Positions 30,739 to 41,600 of a stretch of 48,814 nt of DNA are shown here, in pieces; position 1 is the first letter of the stretch, and every line of letters begins with the position of its first letter. The notes beneath the pieces are model-generated. The model made no database searches and had not been told where the DNA came from. It worked only from the letters and a program-made list of their open reading frames with translations. The position numbers and the translations under genes are program-made. Origin of the DNA: Patescibacteria group bacterium (lineage in GTDB: Bacteria > Patescibacteriota > Patescibacteriia > Magasanikbacterales > GWA2-37-8). The DNA lies in the NCBI GenBank assembly GCA_028688375.1, contig JAQTYG010000008.1, positions 1 to 48,814 of the forward strand, written 5' to 3'.

Positions 30739-30744
30739 TCTCGC

Positions 30745-30990
30745 AGCCATAGACAGCCCCGACGCGCGTAAGCGGTCGGGATCCCGACTTTACGTCGGGA
30801 CAGGTATTCTTAGGAATATAATCTACTCCTTATTCGGAGTAGGCCTGCCGAGGCAATCTGACTGGTTTCCTGGATTCCCGCCTACGCGGGAATGACAAGT
30901 AAACCGAACAAGGTCGAAGATTGTTTTATGAGTCTGTGGTTTAAAGCCACAGTTTTATTTTTTAATAAATTGCGGCTGTAAACCATTATT
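30745..30990 (+). promoter_or_regulatory. Ribosomal protein L10 leader
   Basis: The leader folds into a series of hairpins: CCGAC/GTCGG (from about 30759), TCCCGAC/GTCGGGA (30782-30800), CTACTCC/GGAGTAG (about 30823-30842), TTCCCGC/GCGGGAA (about 30874-30892) and a terminator-like stem near the gene. L10(L12)4 binds its own leader in many bacteria to limit expression; this position and structure fit, though no exact L10-binding motif was identified. Confidence 0.6.
30934..30964 (+). terminator. Attenuator-like terminator before rplJ
   Basis: CTGTGG/CCACAG stem followed by TTTTATTTTTT, 27 bp upstream of the rplJ ATG. Because the operon promoter lies upstream, this hairpin would act within the leader, so conditional termination is likely. 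Confidence 0.65.
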
Positions 30991-31512
30991 ATGCCAAAAT
31001 CAAGACAGCAAAAAGAAGCGACATTATCGTCTTTGGGCGACGGCTTGGAAGCCGCGAAAGCGTCTGTTTTCGCGAACTTCCAGGGTTTAACCGTGGCCGA
31101 AGCCGATGAATTGCGCGGCCTTTGCCGTAAAGAAGGCATCAAAGTATTGGTGGCCAAGAAAACGCTGGTCAGAAAGGCCTTTAACGAGCTCGGCTTTGAG
31201 GCCGACCCGAAGGCTTATCAGGGCGGTGTGGCCGCATTTTTCGGTACGACCGATGAGGTCGCGCCGGCCAGAATCGTGAACGACTTTGCCAAAAAGCACG
31301 AGGTCGTGGCGATATTCGGCGGTACTTTGGACGGCAAATATATTGACGCGATGTTCGTGAAAAATCTGGCCTCTCTGCCGAGCAAGCAACAGCTGCTCGC
31401 ACAATTGGTCGGCACGCTCAACGCTCCGGTCTCCGGATTCGTCAATGTGTTGTCCGGCAATCTGCGCGGTTTGGTCTCAGTGCTTAATAATATAAAAGAA
31501 GCGAAAGCTTAA
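30991..31512 (+). CDS. rplJ: Ribosomal protein L10
   Basis: Base of the ribosomal stalk that holds L7/L12 dimers. 173 residues: [35 protein letters not shown] is the N-terminal rRNA-binding domain; the C-terminal helix (about 145-173, [20 protein letters not shown]) binds L12. Length is normal. rplL follows by 11 bp. rplK and rplA, which precede rplJ in many bacteria, are not here. Confidence 0.96.
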   Translation: MPKSRQQKEATLSSLGDGLEAAKASVFANFQGLTVAEADELRGLCRKEGIKVLVAKKTLVRKAFNELGFEADPKAYQGGVAAFFGTTDEVAPARIVNDFAKKHEVVAIFGGTLDGKYIDAMFVKNLASLPSKQQLLAQLVGTLNAPVSGFVNVLSGNLRGLVSVLNNIKEAKA

Positions 31513-31523
31513 TTATTAAATCT

Positions 31524-31928
31524 ATGTCAGAAGAAAAAAAGGAAGTTATCGTCCCGGAGAAATTTAAATCTTTGGTGGGCGAAATCGAAAAAATGTCCGT
31601 CCTCGACCTGGCCGAATTGGTGAAGGTGTTGGAAGACAAATTCGGCGTTTCCGCCGCCGCCCCGGCCATGATGATGGCCGCTGCTCCGGCTGCCGGCGCG
31701 GCCGCGGCCGAGGAAAAATCCGAGTTCAATGTGGAGTTGGCTGAAGTCGGCGACAACAAGATCAACGTGATTAAAGCGGTAAAAGAAATCACCGGTTTGG
31801 GCCTGGCCGAAGCGAAAGCTTTGGTGGACGGCGCGCCGAAGATGATTAAAGAAGGCGTGAAGAAAGACGAAGCCGAGGCGATGAAAAAGAAAATTGAAGA
31901 AGCCGGCGGTAAAGTGAATTTGAAATAA
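31524..31928 (+). CDS. rplL: Ribosomal protein L7/L12
   Basis: Stalk protein that recruits translation GTPases. 134 residues: N-terminal dimerisation helices ([16 protein letters not shown]), Ala/Pro-rich hinge with [14 protein letters not shown], and the C-terminal domain with [25 protein letters not shown] and the acid-binding face [22 protein letters not shown] strong terminator follows. Its GC-rich hinge also keeps the opposite strand open, which explains a long antisense reading frame that should not be annotated. Confidence 0.97.
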   Translation: MSEEKKEVIVPEKFKSLVGEIEKMSVLDLAELVKVLEDKFGVSAAAPAMMMAAAPAAGAAAAEEKSEFNVELAEVGDNKINVIKAVKEITGLGLAEAKALVDGAPKMIKEGVKKDEAEAMKKKIEEAGGKVNLK

Positions 31929-31940
31929 CAAGCTAAAATA

Positions 31941-31970
31941 AAAAATCGCCCGAGTGGGCGATTTTTTATT
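31941..31970. terminator. Bidirectional terminator between rplL and cysS
   Basis: AATCGCCC/GGGCGATT stem with A-run before and T-run after. The stop codon of the leftward cysS lies within its T-run. Confidence 0.88.
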
Positions 31971-33348
31971 TTGTTATTCTGGTTCCACTGGGCGTATCCA
32001 TTACCGTGTAGCCGAGTCGAGCCAGGTCGTCGCGCAGTTCGTCGCTTTTTTCCCAATCTTTTTTGGCGCGGGCTTTGTCGCGTTCCCGTATCAGCGTCTG
32101 CGCGGCAACGGAGATTTCTTCCGTCGGTTTTTCCAAATTTTCTTTGATTTTCAACCCCAACACTTTATCAAACTCAAACAGAGTTTTTTGGCTGATAGTT
32201 TTTTCTTTAACCGCTTGCCAAACAATTGCCAGCGCGGCCGGTGTATCCAGGTCGTTATTTATCGCCGTCAAGAATTCGTCTTTTATTTGGCCGGTTTGTT
32301 CGTCGCTGTGCATGGAAACCGAAGATTTTTTAGGCAGTTCGGCCGCGGCGCCATATAGATGTTTCAGCCCGTTTTGCGCCGCCGCCAGCGCCGGCCAGCT
32401 GAAGGTCAGTTGTTTGCGATAATGCGTTTGCAGAATAAAGAAGCGGTAGGCGAGAGGAGTGATATTTTTTTCTTTGAGCGTATCCAGAGCAATAAAATTC
32501 CCCAGCGACTTGGCCATTTTTTCTTCACCCATGTTTAAAAATTCATTGTGGATCCAAAAACGCGCCGGCGTTACTCCTTCAGCCGCTTCGGTTTGAGCGA
32601 TTTCATTGGTGTGGTGCACCGGAATGTGGTCAATACCACCGCAGTGGATGTCAAAAGGCAGGCCCAGATATTTAGCGGACATGGCCGAGCATTCAATGTG
32701 CCAGCCGGGGAAACCGACGCCCCAGGGGCTTTTCCATTCCATCTGCCTCTTCTTTAACTTAGGCGAAAATTTCCAAAGGGCAAAATCCGCCGAGTGTTTT
32801 TTTCCGCCGACCGCCACTCTGATGCCGGCGCGCAAGTCTTGTTTTTTTAGCTGGGCCAGTTTGCCATAATCAGCCAGTTTGGCGGTGTCAAAATATATTC
32901 CGTCAGTGGTCGCGTAAGCGAAACCGTTTTTTTCAATTTTCTTTATCAATTTTATTTGTTCTTTGATGTGGTCAGTCGCTTTGCAGATCACATCCGGCCG
33001 GCGGATATCCAGATCGGCCAAATTTTGCATAAAAATTTTGGTGTAAAATTCAGCGACCTCCCAAGCGCTTTTATGTTCGCGTCGGGCGCCTTTTTCCATT
33101 TTGTCCTCACCCTCATCATCACCGGTCAAATGGCCAACGTCGGTGATATTCATGACGTGTTTTACTTTGAAGCCGTTGTATTCCAGCGCGCGGTGTAAAA
33201 CATCCCAAATAATATATGAACGCAAGTTGCCGATGTGGGCGTAATCATAAACCGTCGGACCGCAAGCGTAGAGGCCGACTTTTTTGCCTTTGAGCGGTTG
33301 GAAATCTTCCAGCCGGCGGGTGAGGGTATTGTGGAGTTTGAGAGACAT
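31966..33348 (-). CDS. cysS: Cysteinyl-tRNA synthetase
   Basis: Charges tRNA-Cys. The ATG at 33348 gives MSLKLHNTLTRR; an ATG 21 bp upstream is less likely. The 460-residue class Ia enzyme has YACGPTVYDYAHIGN (zinc Cys29, HIGN), GWHIECSAMS and DIHCGGIDHIPVHHTNEIAQTEA (zinc ligands), and KMAKSLGNFI as KMSKS variant. A C-terminal helical domain follows. It is a single gene; the -10-like TATAAT at 33419 drives the divergent pilM. Confidence 0.95.
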   Translation of the reverse strand: MSLKLHNTLTRRLEDFQPLKGKKVGLYACGPTVYDYAHIGNLRSYIIWDVLHRALEYNGFKVKHVMNITDVGHLTGDDEGEDKMEKGARREHKSAWEVAEFYTKIFMQNLADLDIRRPDVICKATDHIKEQIKLIKKIEKNGFAYATTDGIYFDTAKLADYGKLAQLKKQDLRAGIRVAVGGKKHSADFALWKFSPKLKKRQMEWKSPWGVGFPGWHIECSAMSAKYLGLPFDIHCGGIDHIPVHHTNEIAQTEAAEGVTPARFWIHNEFLNMGEEKMAKSLGNFIALDTLKEKNITPLAYRFFILQTHYRKQLTFSWPALAAAQNGLKHLYGAAAELPKKSSVSMHSDEQTGQIKDEFLTAINNDLDTPAALAIVWQAVKEKTISQKTLFEFDKVLGLKIKENLEKPTEEISVAAQTLIRERDKARAKKDWEKSDELRDDLARLGYTVMDTPSGTRITK

Positions 33349-33415
33349 AGGGTTCGTAATATTGTGCAACTATTTTACCCTAAAAAGATGGGGTGTTCAA
33401 TAGGCAAGGGATTTG

Positions 33416-33424
33416 TGGTATAAT
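33416..33424 (+). promoter_or_regulatory. Extended -10 promoter of the pilM gene
   Basis: TGGTATAAT preceded by TTTG; no convincing -35 box. The leader of about 120 nt holds a repeat with CCAATGACCA/TGGTCATTGG ends. Confidence 0.55.
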
Positions 33425-33439
33425 AAAATGTAGTTAAAT

Positions 33440-33545
33440 CACAATGACCAATTCCCAATGACCAGTCAAGCTCTAATGTCTAAGTTCTAAATTGGGCATT
33501 GGATTTTGGGATTTTTTTGGTCATTGGCTATTGGGGCTTGGAATT
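33440..33545 (+). repeat. Intergenic repeat of the CCAAT/ATTGG type, pilM leader
   Basis: AATTCCCAATG and ATTGGGCATTGG heptamer-like units on both halves. CCAATGACCA (33455-33464) pairs perfectly with TGGTCATTGG (33518-33527), so the transcript can fold. A similar patch is at 36517-36636. Confidence 0.6.
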
Positions 33546-33553
33546 TTTATTTT

Positions 33554-34711
33554 ATGGGCTTATTTTCTCCCAAACAAAAATCATATCTGGGCATTGACCT
33601 GGGCGCCGGTGGCGTCAAAGTGGTGGAATTGCGCCAGGAAAAAGGCCGGCCGGTTTTGTTTACCTATGGACTGACCTCTTCGGCCCAGGATGTGCACAAA
33701 CTTTTGGCAGAGAAACGCCTGGCGGTGGAAGACATTAAAATTGAACAAAATCAAAATATTCGCTCCGAGAAAACGCAAGCGCCGACGATCGCGGTCAATG
33801 ACGAGCGGATTGACCGTTACGCCGAGGTGATTAAAGCGGTCTGCCATGAGGCCAAAACCGTTTCCAAAATCGCCACGGTTAGTTTGCCGGTCTCGGCGGT
33901 TTTTCATTCCATTGTCACCATGCCGAAAGTGGACCAAAAAGAATTCATGGGTATTTTGAAGGCCGAGGTGAAAAAACTTTTGCCCTATCCGATTGAAGAC
34001 ATGGTGCTGGACCACCAAGTGTTGGAAAATTTTTCCACGGAGAAAAATAAGAAAATTTTGGTTTCCGCCGTGCCTAAATCAATCGTGGATTTTTACGCCC
34101 GCGTTTTTCAGCGCGCCGGGTTATCCCTGGAATCGCTGGAACCGGAGTCGGCTTCGTTGAGCCGTTCGTTGATTGGGCGGGATACGGCCGTGACCATGCT
34201 GATCGACATGGGCGCTGAGCGCACCAACCTGTTTATCATTGACCAGTCCGTGCCGATTACCCATCACACCATTGAATCCGGCGGTAATAAAATAAATAAG
34301 ATTTTGCAAAACGCTTTGGGTGTGACCGATGAGGCGCTGGCTTCGCAGATGAAGCATGATTTGTACAAACATTCTTTAGGCGGGAAAAACGGCGAATTGG
34401 ATAAAGCTAAATTTGTCAGTTTGCTGAACCCGGTGATTGATCCGATTATTAAACAAATTGATTACAGTTTTAATCTCTATTTCAGTCAGAGCGGGAATGA
34501 ATCCAAACGGCCGGAGAAAATCGTCCTGACCGGTGGCTCGGCGATGATGCCGTATTTGGCCGAGCATTTGGCCGAGACCTTTAAAATAAAATGTTATTTG
34601 GGCGATCCGTGGGCGCGGGTGGTTTATCAAGATAAATTAAAACCGCTGTTGAATGAGATCGGCCCGAGAATGTCGGTGGCGATCGGCTTGGCTTTGAAGA
34701 ATTTGGTATAA
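33554..34711 (+). CDS. pilM: Type IV pilus assembly protein PilM
   Basis: Cytoplasmic actin-like ATPase that connects the pilus motor to the inner-membrane ring. The ATG at 33554 gives MGLFSPKQKSYLGIDLGAGG; the longer frame upstream is intergenic repeat. The 385-residue protein has the phosphate-1 loop YLGIDLGAGGVKVVEL, VDQKEFMGILKAEVKKLLPYPIE, phosphate-2 LIDMGAERTNLFII, and adenosine loop IVLTGGSAMMP. PilN, PilO and PilP genes, which usually follow pilM, are not here; a receiver-like gene follows by 2 bp instead. Confidence 0.92.
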   Translation: MGLFSPKQKSYLGIDLGAGGVKVVELRQEKGRPVLFTYGLTSSAQDVHKLLAEKRLAVEDIKIEQNQNIRSEKTQAPTIAVNDERIDRYAEVIKAVCHEAKTVSKIATVSLPVSAVFHSIVTMPKVDQKEFMGILKAEVKKLLPYPIEDMVLDHQVLENFSTEKNKKILVSAVPKSIVDFYARVFQRAGLSLESLEPESASLSRSLIGRDTAVTMLIDMGAERTNLFIIDQSVPITHHTIESGGNKINKILQNALGVTDEALASQMKHDLYKHSLGGKNGELDKAKFVSLLNPVIDPIIKQIDYSFNLYFSQSGNESKRPEKIVLTGGSAMMPYLAEHLAETFKIKCYLGDPWARVVYQDKLKPLLNEIGPRMSVAIGLALKNLV

Positions 34712-34713
34712 TT

Positions 34714-35112
34714 ATGCTCAAGCAAAAAAAGTCCACCGGCGGGAAAGCCAGTATTTTGCTGATAGAGTCAGACGCTTTTTTGGCCGGTATTTATGAAAAA
34801 AATTTAGTGATGGAAGATTACGCGGTCGCGGTCGCCTCAAGCGGAGAGTCCGGTCTGAAAACGGCGCAAAAAAAATTACCGGATTTAATCTTATTGTCAG
34901 TGCTTTTGCCCGGCATGAATGGCTGGGAGGTGTTGGCAGGATTAAAAAAAGGCGAAAAAACACGAGATATTCCGGTGGTCATGCTGACCAAGCTTGGGAC
35001 TAAAGAAGACGTGGAAAAAGGGAGGGCCTTGGGCGCCAGCGCCTATATAATCAAGGCTCATTTTCAGCCATCCGAGGTTGTGGATAAGATTAAGAAAATA
35101 TTGCGTCAATAG
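34714..35112 (+). CDS. Pseudo-receiver domain protein (CheY-like) without the phospho-acceptor Asp
   Basis: 132 residues forming a single receiver domain: ILLIESDAFLAGIYEKNLV, PDLILLSVLLPGMNGWEVL, DIPVVMLTKLGTKED, LGASAYIIKAHFQPSEVVDKI. The conserved T92 and K114 remain, as do E18 and D20, but the phospho-acceptor position holds serine (S62 in LILLSVLLPG, where the family has D). It therefore cannot take phosphate in the usual way and is probably a protein-interaction module. It starts 2 bp after pilM, so a partner role for PilM is likely. Confidence 0.82.
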   Translation: MLKQKKSTGGKASILLIESDAFLAGIYEKNLVMEDYAVAVASSGESGLKTAQKKLPDLILLSVLLPGMNGWEVLAGLKKGEKTRDIPVVMLTKLGTKEDVEKGRALGASAYIIKAHFQPSEVVDKIKKILRQ

Positions 35113-35121
35113 GTTTTGTTG

Positions 35122-35130
35122 TGGTATAAT
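35122..35130 (+). promoter_or_regulatory. Extended -10 promoter of the pilin gene
   Basis: TTGTGGTATAAT, almost identical to the pilM and ppsA promoters. A weak TTGCGT lies 18 bp upstream. Confidence 0.6.
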
Positions 35131-35151
35131 GTCTCTATTAAGCGAAAAAGT

Positions 35152-35187
35152 ATGAACAACTACCAAGGAAAGGGGGTGAAATTATGA
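35152..35187 (+). CDS. Possible 11-codon leader peptide before the pilin gene
   Basis: ATG at 35152 encodes MNNYQGKGVKL, and its TGA stop overlaps the pilin ATG (ATGA). The pilin Shine-Dalgarno sequence AAGGGGG lies within it. Stop-start overlap suggests coupling, but chance is possible. Confidence 0.3.
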   Translation: MNNYQGKGVKL

Positions 35188-35633
35188 ATAAGAAAGGTTT
35201 TACTTTGATTGAACTCTTGGTCGTCATCGCCATTATTGGCTTATTGTCCACCCTGGCGGTAGTCGCTTTGGGCTCGGCCCGTCAAAAAGCGCGCGACTCC
35301 AAGCGTTTATCAGATTTGAAACAGGTCCAAACCGCTTTGGAATTGTATTTCACCGATAATAACACCTATCCGACCAGCACAGACTTGGTTTTGGGTGAAA
35401 CAGGTGCACAATGTTTGGGCGCCAATGGTTTCCAATCAACAGATGCGTGTACTGCCCCGGTTTACATGGGTATGGTCCCGTCCGAACCGCAGCCTGGTAC
35501 ACAAGCCTACACCTACAATGGTGCCTCCACGTCGTATAGTATCGACGCGTCACTGGAGGGAGCGATCAACGATTTGCTCGCTGGCACTGTCAGAGCTACA
35601 CAGAACGGCTTATCGAACTACACAGCGCCGTAA
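35184..35633 (+). CDS. Type IV pilin-like protein
   Basis: 149 residues. The prepilin signature MNKKG-FTLIELLVVIAIIG is cleaved by prepilin peptidase between Gly5 and Phe6; the following hydrophobic helix (about 6-28) forms the pilus core, with the conserved Glu10. The helix continues ARQKARDSKRLSDLKQVQTALELYF, as in many pseudopilins, and the C-terminal part carries two cysteines (AQCLGANG, DACTAPV) that may form a disulfide. It has a strong Shine-Dalgarno site and its own promoter and terminator, as expected of a highly expressed major pilin. Confidence 0.92.
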   Translation: MNKKGFTLIELLVVIAIIGLLSTLAVVALGSARQKARDSKRLSDLKQVQTALELYFTDNNTYPTSTDLVLGETGAQCLGANGFQSTDACTAPVYMGMVPSEPQPGTQAYTYNGASTSYSIDASLEGAINDLLAGTVRATQNGLSNYTAP

Positions 35634-35657
35634 ACCAATTTTCAATATTGAAAATGG

Positions 35658-35700
35658 CCCCCCACCACTTGCTTCAAGTGGTGGGGGGTTTCGGTTTTTT
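35658..35700 (+). terminator. Strong intrinsic terminator after the pilin gene
   Basis: A 13-bp perfect stem (CCCCCCACCACTT and complement) with loop GCTTC, followed by TTTCGGTTTTTT. Confidence 0.95.
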
Positions 35701-35710
35701 CAAGAGTCTG

Positions 35711-35719
35711 TGCTATAAT
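35711..35719 (+). promoter_or_regulatory. Extended -10 promoter of the prepilin peptidase gene
   Basis: TGCTATAAT, 11 bp before the ATG; no clear -35. The very short leader implies a nearly leaderless message. Confidence 0.5.
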
Positions 35720-35729
35720 GGTATGTAAT

Positions 35730-36515
35730 ATGGAGACCTTAATTAGCGCCATAATTTACGCGATAGTTTTTTTGTTCGGTACGGCCATTGGCAGTTTTAT
35801 CAACTGCCTGGTTTGGCGCGAGCACAATAATATGCGGGTGGCGGACGGCCGGAGTCGTTGCGTTCATTGTGGTCGGCAATTGCGTTGGTATGAAAATATC
35901 CCGATTTTTAGTTATCTTTTTTTAGCCGGCAAATGCCATACTTGCCACAAAAAAATTCCCGGCTATTATTTATTGACCGAGTTTTTTACCGGTGTTTTAT
36001 TCTTGTTTGTTTTTTGGCTGGATTTATACTATTTTCATTTTAGCTGGAGGCATTTGATTGGCGATTTAATTTTGTTGGCGTTTTTGGTGACTATTTTTGT
36101 CGGCGATGTTCTTTATCGAGTAATTTGGCCGGAAGTGGTTTGGCTGGGATTGGTGGCCGGCGCGGCCTACAACTTTTTTTCCCATGGCGCCAGTTGGCGT
36201 TCTATGGTTCTGGGTTTTGTAATTGGCGGGGGTTTTTTCTTGGCGCAACATCTGTTATCTCAAGGCCGTTGGGTGGGCGGCGGCGATGTCCGCCTGGGCG
36301 CGATGATGGGCGTGTGGTTGGGTTGGCCGGTGATTTTAGTGGCGATTTTCGCCGCCTATATTCTCGGCGCGATTGTGGCCGTGCCCCTGCTGATTTTTAA
36401 AAAGAAAAACTGGTCAACAGCCGTGCCTTTCGGCCCGTTTTTGGCCATTGCCACTTTTTGGGCGTTGAACCACGGCGAACGGGTGGTGAATTGGTACGTG
36501 GGGTTGTTGAAGTGA
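35730..36515 (+). CDS. pilD: Prepilin peptidase (A24 family)
   Basis: Membrane aspartyl protease that cleaves and N-methylates prepilins. The ATG at 35730 gives METLISAIIYAIVFLFG; the upstream ATG lies in the -10 box. The 261-residue protein keeps the N-terminal methyltransferase-type domain with the zinc-binding Cys pairs C44/C47 (CVHCGRQL) and C69/C72 (CHTCHKK), the loop WYENIPIFSYLFLAGKC, and both catalytic aspartates: D126 in FVGDVLYRVIWPE and D185 in GGGDVRLGAMMG. Eight helices are predicted. It processes the pilin encoded 100 bp upstream. Confidence 0.94.
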   Translation: METLISAIIYAIVFLFGTAIGSFINCLVWREHNNMRVADGRSRCVHCGRQLRWYENIPIFSYLFLAGKCHTCHKKIPGYYLLTEFFTGVLFLFVFWLDLYYFHFSWRHLIGDLILLAFLVTIFVGDVLYRVIWPEVVWLGLVAGAAYNFFSHGASWRSMVLGFVIGGGFFLAQHLLSQGRWVGGGDVRLGAMMGVWLGWPVILVAIFAAYILGAIVAVPLLIFKKKNWSTAVPFGPFLAIATFWALNHGERVVNWYVGLLK

Positions 36516-36516
36516 T

Positions 36517-38670
<2,154 letters not shown>

Positions 38671-38671
38671 T

Positions 38672-41600
38672 ATGCCGGATAAATTTAAACCAATTCCGGA
38701 GGAAATAAAAGCGGAAAAACCGAAGGATGTTGAGGTTGAAAAACTCGAAGATATTGATAGTAAAAATTTGCCGCAGGTGGATAAGGAAACGGGGATTTAT
38801 ACGGATGAGAATGAGGAAGAATGGGCAACAATAGATACCGCGTCGCAATTACTTGGCTTAAGCGGTAGTGCGATAAGGAGGCACATATCTCATGTGCGTT
38901 CAATACAGGGCAGGAGTAGAGAAACCCCCCGCATTAGTCGGAGGGGTCGAGCGTGCCGCCTGTTCAATATTGCCGATATCATAAAAATCCTTATCCTCCC
39001 GCAGGTTGACAAGGAAACGGGTATCTATACTGATTCACAGGGAGAGCAGTGGGCCGTGCTTAAAGTTGCAGCGGAGCTAATTGGTATAGCGCCGCAGACA
39101 ATACAGAAATACCTATCCGGCGTTCGTTCAATACAAGGTAGGGGCAGAGGTTCCCGTGAAACGGGTGTGGGTAGTCCCCACGATTTATTCAATCTCGCTG
39201 ATATCAAAAATGTCCTTTCTGAAATTATTACTATACCGCAGGTTGATAAAGAGACGGGGGTTTACGTCGATCCTCATGAGGAAGAGTGGGTTACTGTAAA
39301 AACCGCCAGCGAGATATTAGATTTACCTTTTAGAGCGACACGAAGACACTTGTCTGGAGTGCGTTCAATACGAGGCAGAGACAGAACTGGGCAGACGACC
39401 GATCCAGGTGAAGACAATTTATTCAACCTCGCTGATATTAAAAAAGTTTTTTCTGAAATTCTTGTTCTTCCACAAGTTGACAAAGAAACCGGTATTTATA
39501 CCGATACTAAGGGAGAGCGGTGGGCCACAGTGCATACGGCTGAGCAACTTTTCGGCGTTGGCAGGATAACAATAAAGAATCGTTTATCCAGTGTACGTTC
39601 GATACGTGGCAAGGATAGAATCGGTCAAGCACCCAATTCGAGTGAGCCAGATAATTTATTTAATCTTGCAGATATTAAATTGGCAGTTGCCGATATATTA
39701 GAAAAAAGAGAAGCCAGTGCCAACGAGCAAAAAATAAAGAAATCATATCAGGAAAAAATGGCCGAATACGCGGAAGGCAAGACCGAGTCGGCGGAAAATT
39801 TTCGCGCGCTTATCAACGCTTTCGGTTCGGCGAACTGCATTGATATTTTATACCGCCTCCACCCCGAATATAAAGGCCTACCAATGGAATATGTGAAGAG
39901 TCAGCTGGCCGATTATTTGGGTGATGTTTTATTGGTGAAAGGCGAATTTCGTTTCAAAGATTTGATTGAAACGCGGCCGTTTCTTTCCGATAACAATTTT
40001 AGCGGAGCGCTTTTTGAAAATATCAAAGAGCACTGTTTGCGTTATTTTTTTGAACAAAAAAGACGGGAGCCGGAAAAGGACAGTTTGGAAATTATCTACG
40101 ATTACCTTGACCGTACCGTTGAGGAGGCTCGCGCCCTGGGCATAAAAGAATTGGACGACATCATTCAGGCGGTGATCGTTTATTACGATGCGGCCATTCG
40201 CGATTTTAAAAAACCGGAAGTTTTTAAAGACCGTCTTTCCGCCGACCGAGATTTTCCCGATATCAATCAGAAAATTAACATGAAAGAACTGGCGGACAAA
40301 AAACGCCTTTTAATCGCCGATGACATGGGGCTGGGTAAGAGTGCCTCGGTGATTATGGCCAAAGAACAGTTGGGTATCAAACGCACATTGGTTATCGCTC
40401 CGTCCAATGTTATCGCTACTTGGCAAAAATACTTGTCCGATGGCGAAGAAGGTTATTATCAACCGGGTAAAGGACCGCGTGTTCTCGCGGTGGAAAGCCA
40501 GGATGACTTGAAAAATTTAGATAAAAGCGAATACGACTACATTTTAATTTCTCATGAACGGCTGGATTCATCCTCCGTGGAAAAATTGAAGGAGTCCGGA
40601 TTTGATATGCTGGCGGTTGATGAGGCGCATAAATTAAAAAATCCGGCAGGCAAACGTTCCGAGCAGGCGTTTGAATTGGCGGAGGCGCTGGACCCGGAAA
40701 AAGGATATTTGGCGCTTTTATCAGGCACGCCGGCTCCGAACAAAGTCGGCGACATTGCTTTTTCATTGAAAATGCTTTATCCGGAAAAATTCGCGGGCGT
40801 GTCCAATCGCGCTTTGACGGAACAAATTATCAGAGGCGACATGCTGGATTTACGCAGTTTGCTCGTGCCGCGTTTGCAGATGAAAGATTTGCGGGAAAGC
40901 GTGGAAATGCCGGAGTTGCGGGACGAGGTCACCTATGTTGAACTTTCGGAATTAGAAAAAGAAGTGTATGAAGTTTTGGTGGAAGAGGATGAGTTGACGG
41001 CGACAGACAAAATGAAAGTCCTGCGCCAATTTCTATTAAATCCGGAAACAATTGTTACCGACCCGAATATAGAAGGTTCTAAAATCAAAAAAGCCGGTCG
41101 GGATTTGCGAAAAGCTTTCGGCGAACACGACAAAGTCGTGATGTTTGTGAATGATTATATGGAAGGAGTGATTCGCGGCGAGAAAGGGATATCGGATAAG
41201 CTGGGTTTGCCGGATAACGTGAATGTAAAAACAATTCATGGTCCGATTCCGATGAACGAACGTCCGGCAATTCAGCAAGAGTTCAACGAGGGTGCTGGCA
41301 AAATGTTATTGGTTGTCAGCGGAGGGACTGCCGATGTCGGCGTTGATTTTTCCGGCGGACAAAAATTATTTTTTTATAATGAACCATGGACCGAATATCA
41401 GCGCCGTCAGGAATTGGGCCGGGTTTATCGTCCGGGAATAAAAAATTCGCTTTCAAGCGAAACCCTTGTAGTCCAGAGGACGATTGAACAGGGCATTCAC
41501 GAATATATCGGACGCAAATATCGGGCGATTGAGAAATTATTGCGTGGCGTCCCGAACACGGAATTGGAGAAAACTCTGCTTCGGGAAACGGAGAAGGTTG

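Noticed and set aside
31527-31931. Minus-strand open frame opposite rplL
   Set aside because: Mirror of the GC-rich rplL hinge; histidine/phenylalanine-rich and no start signal.
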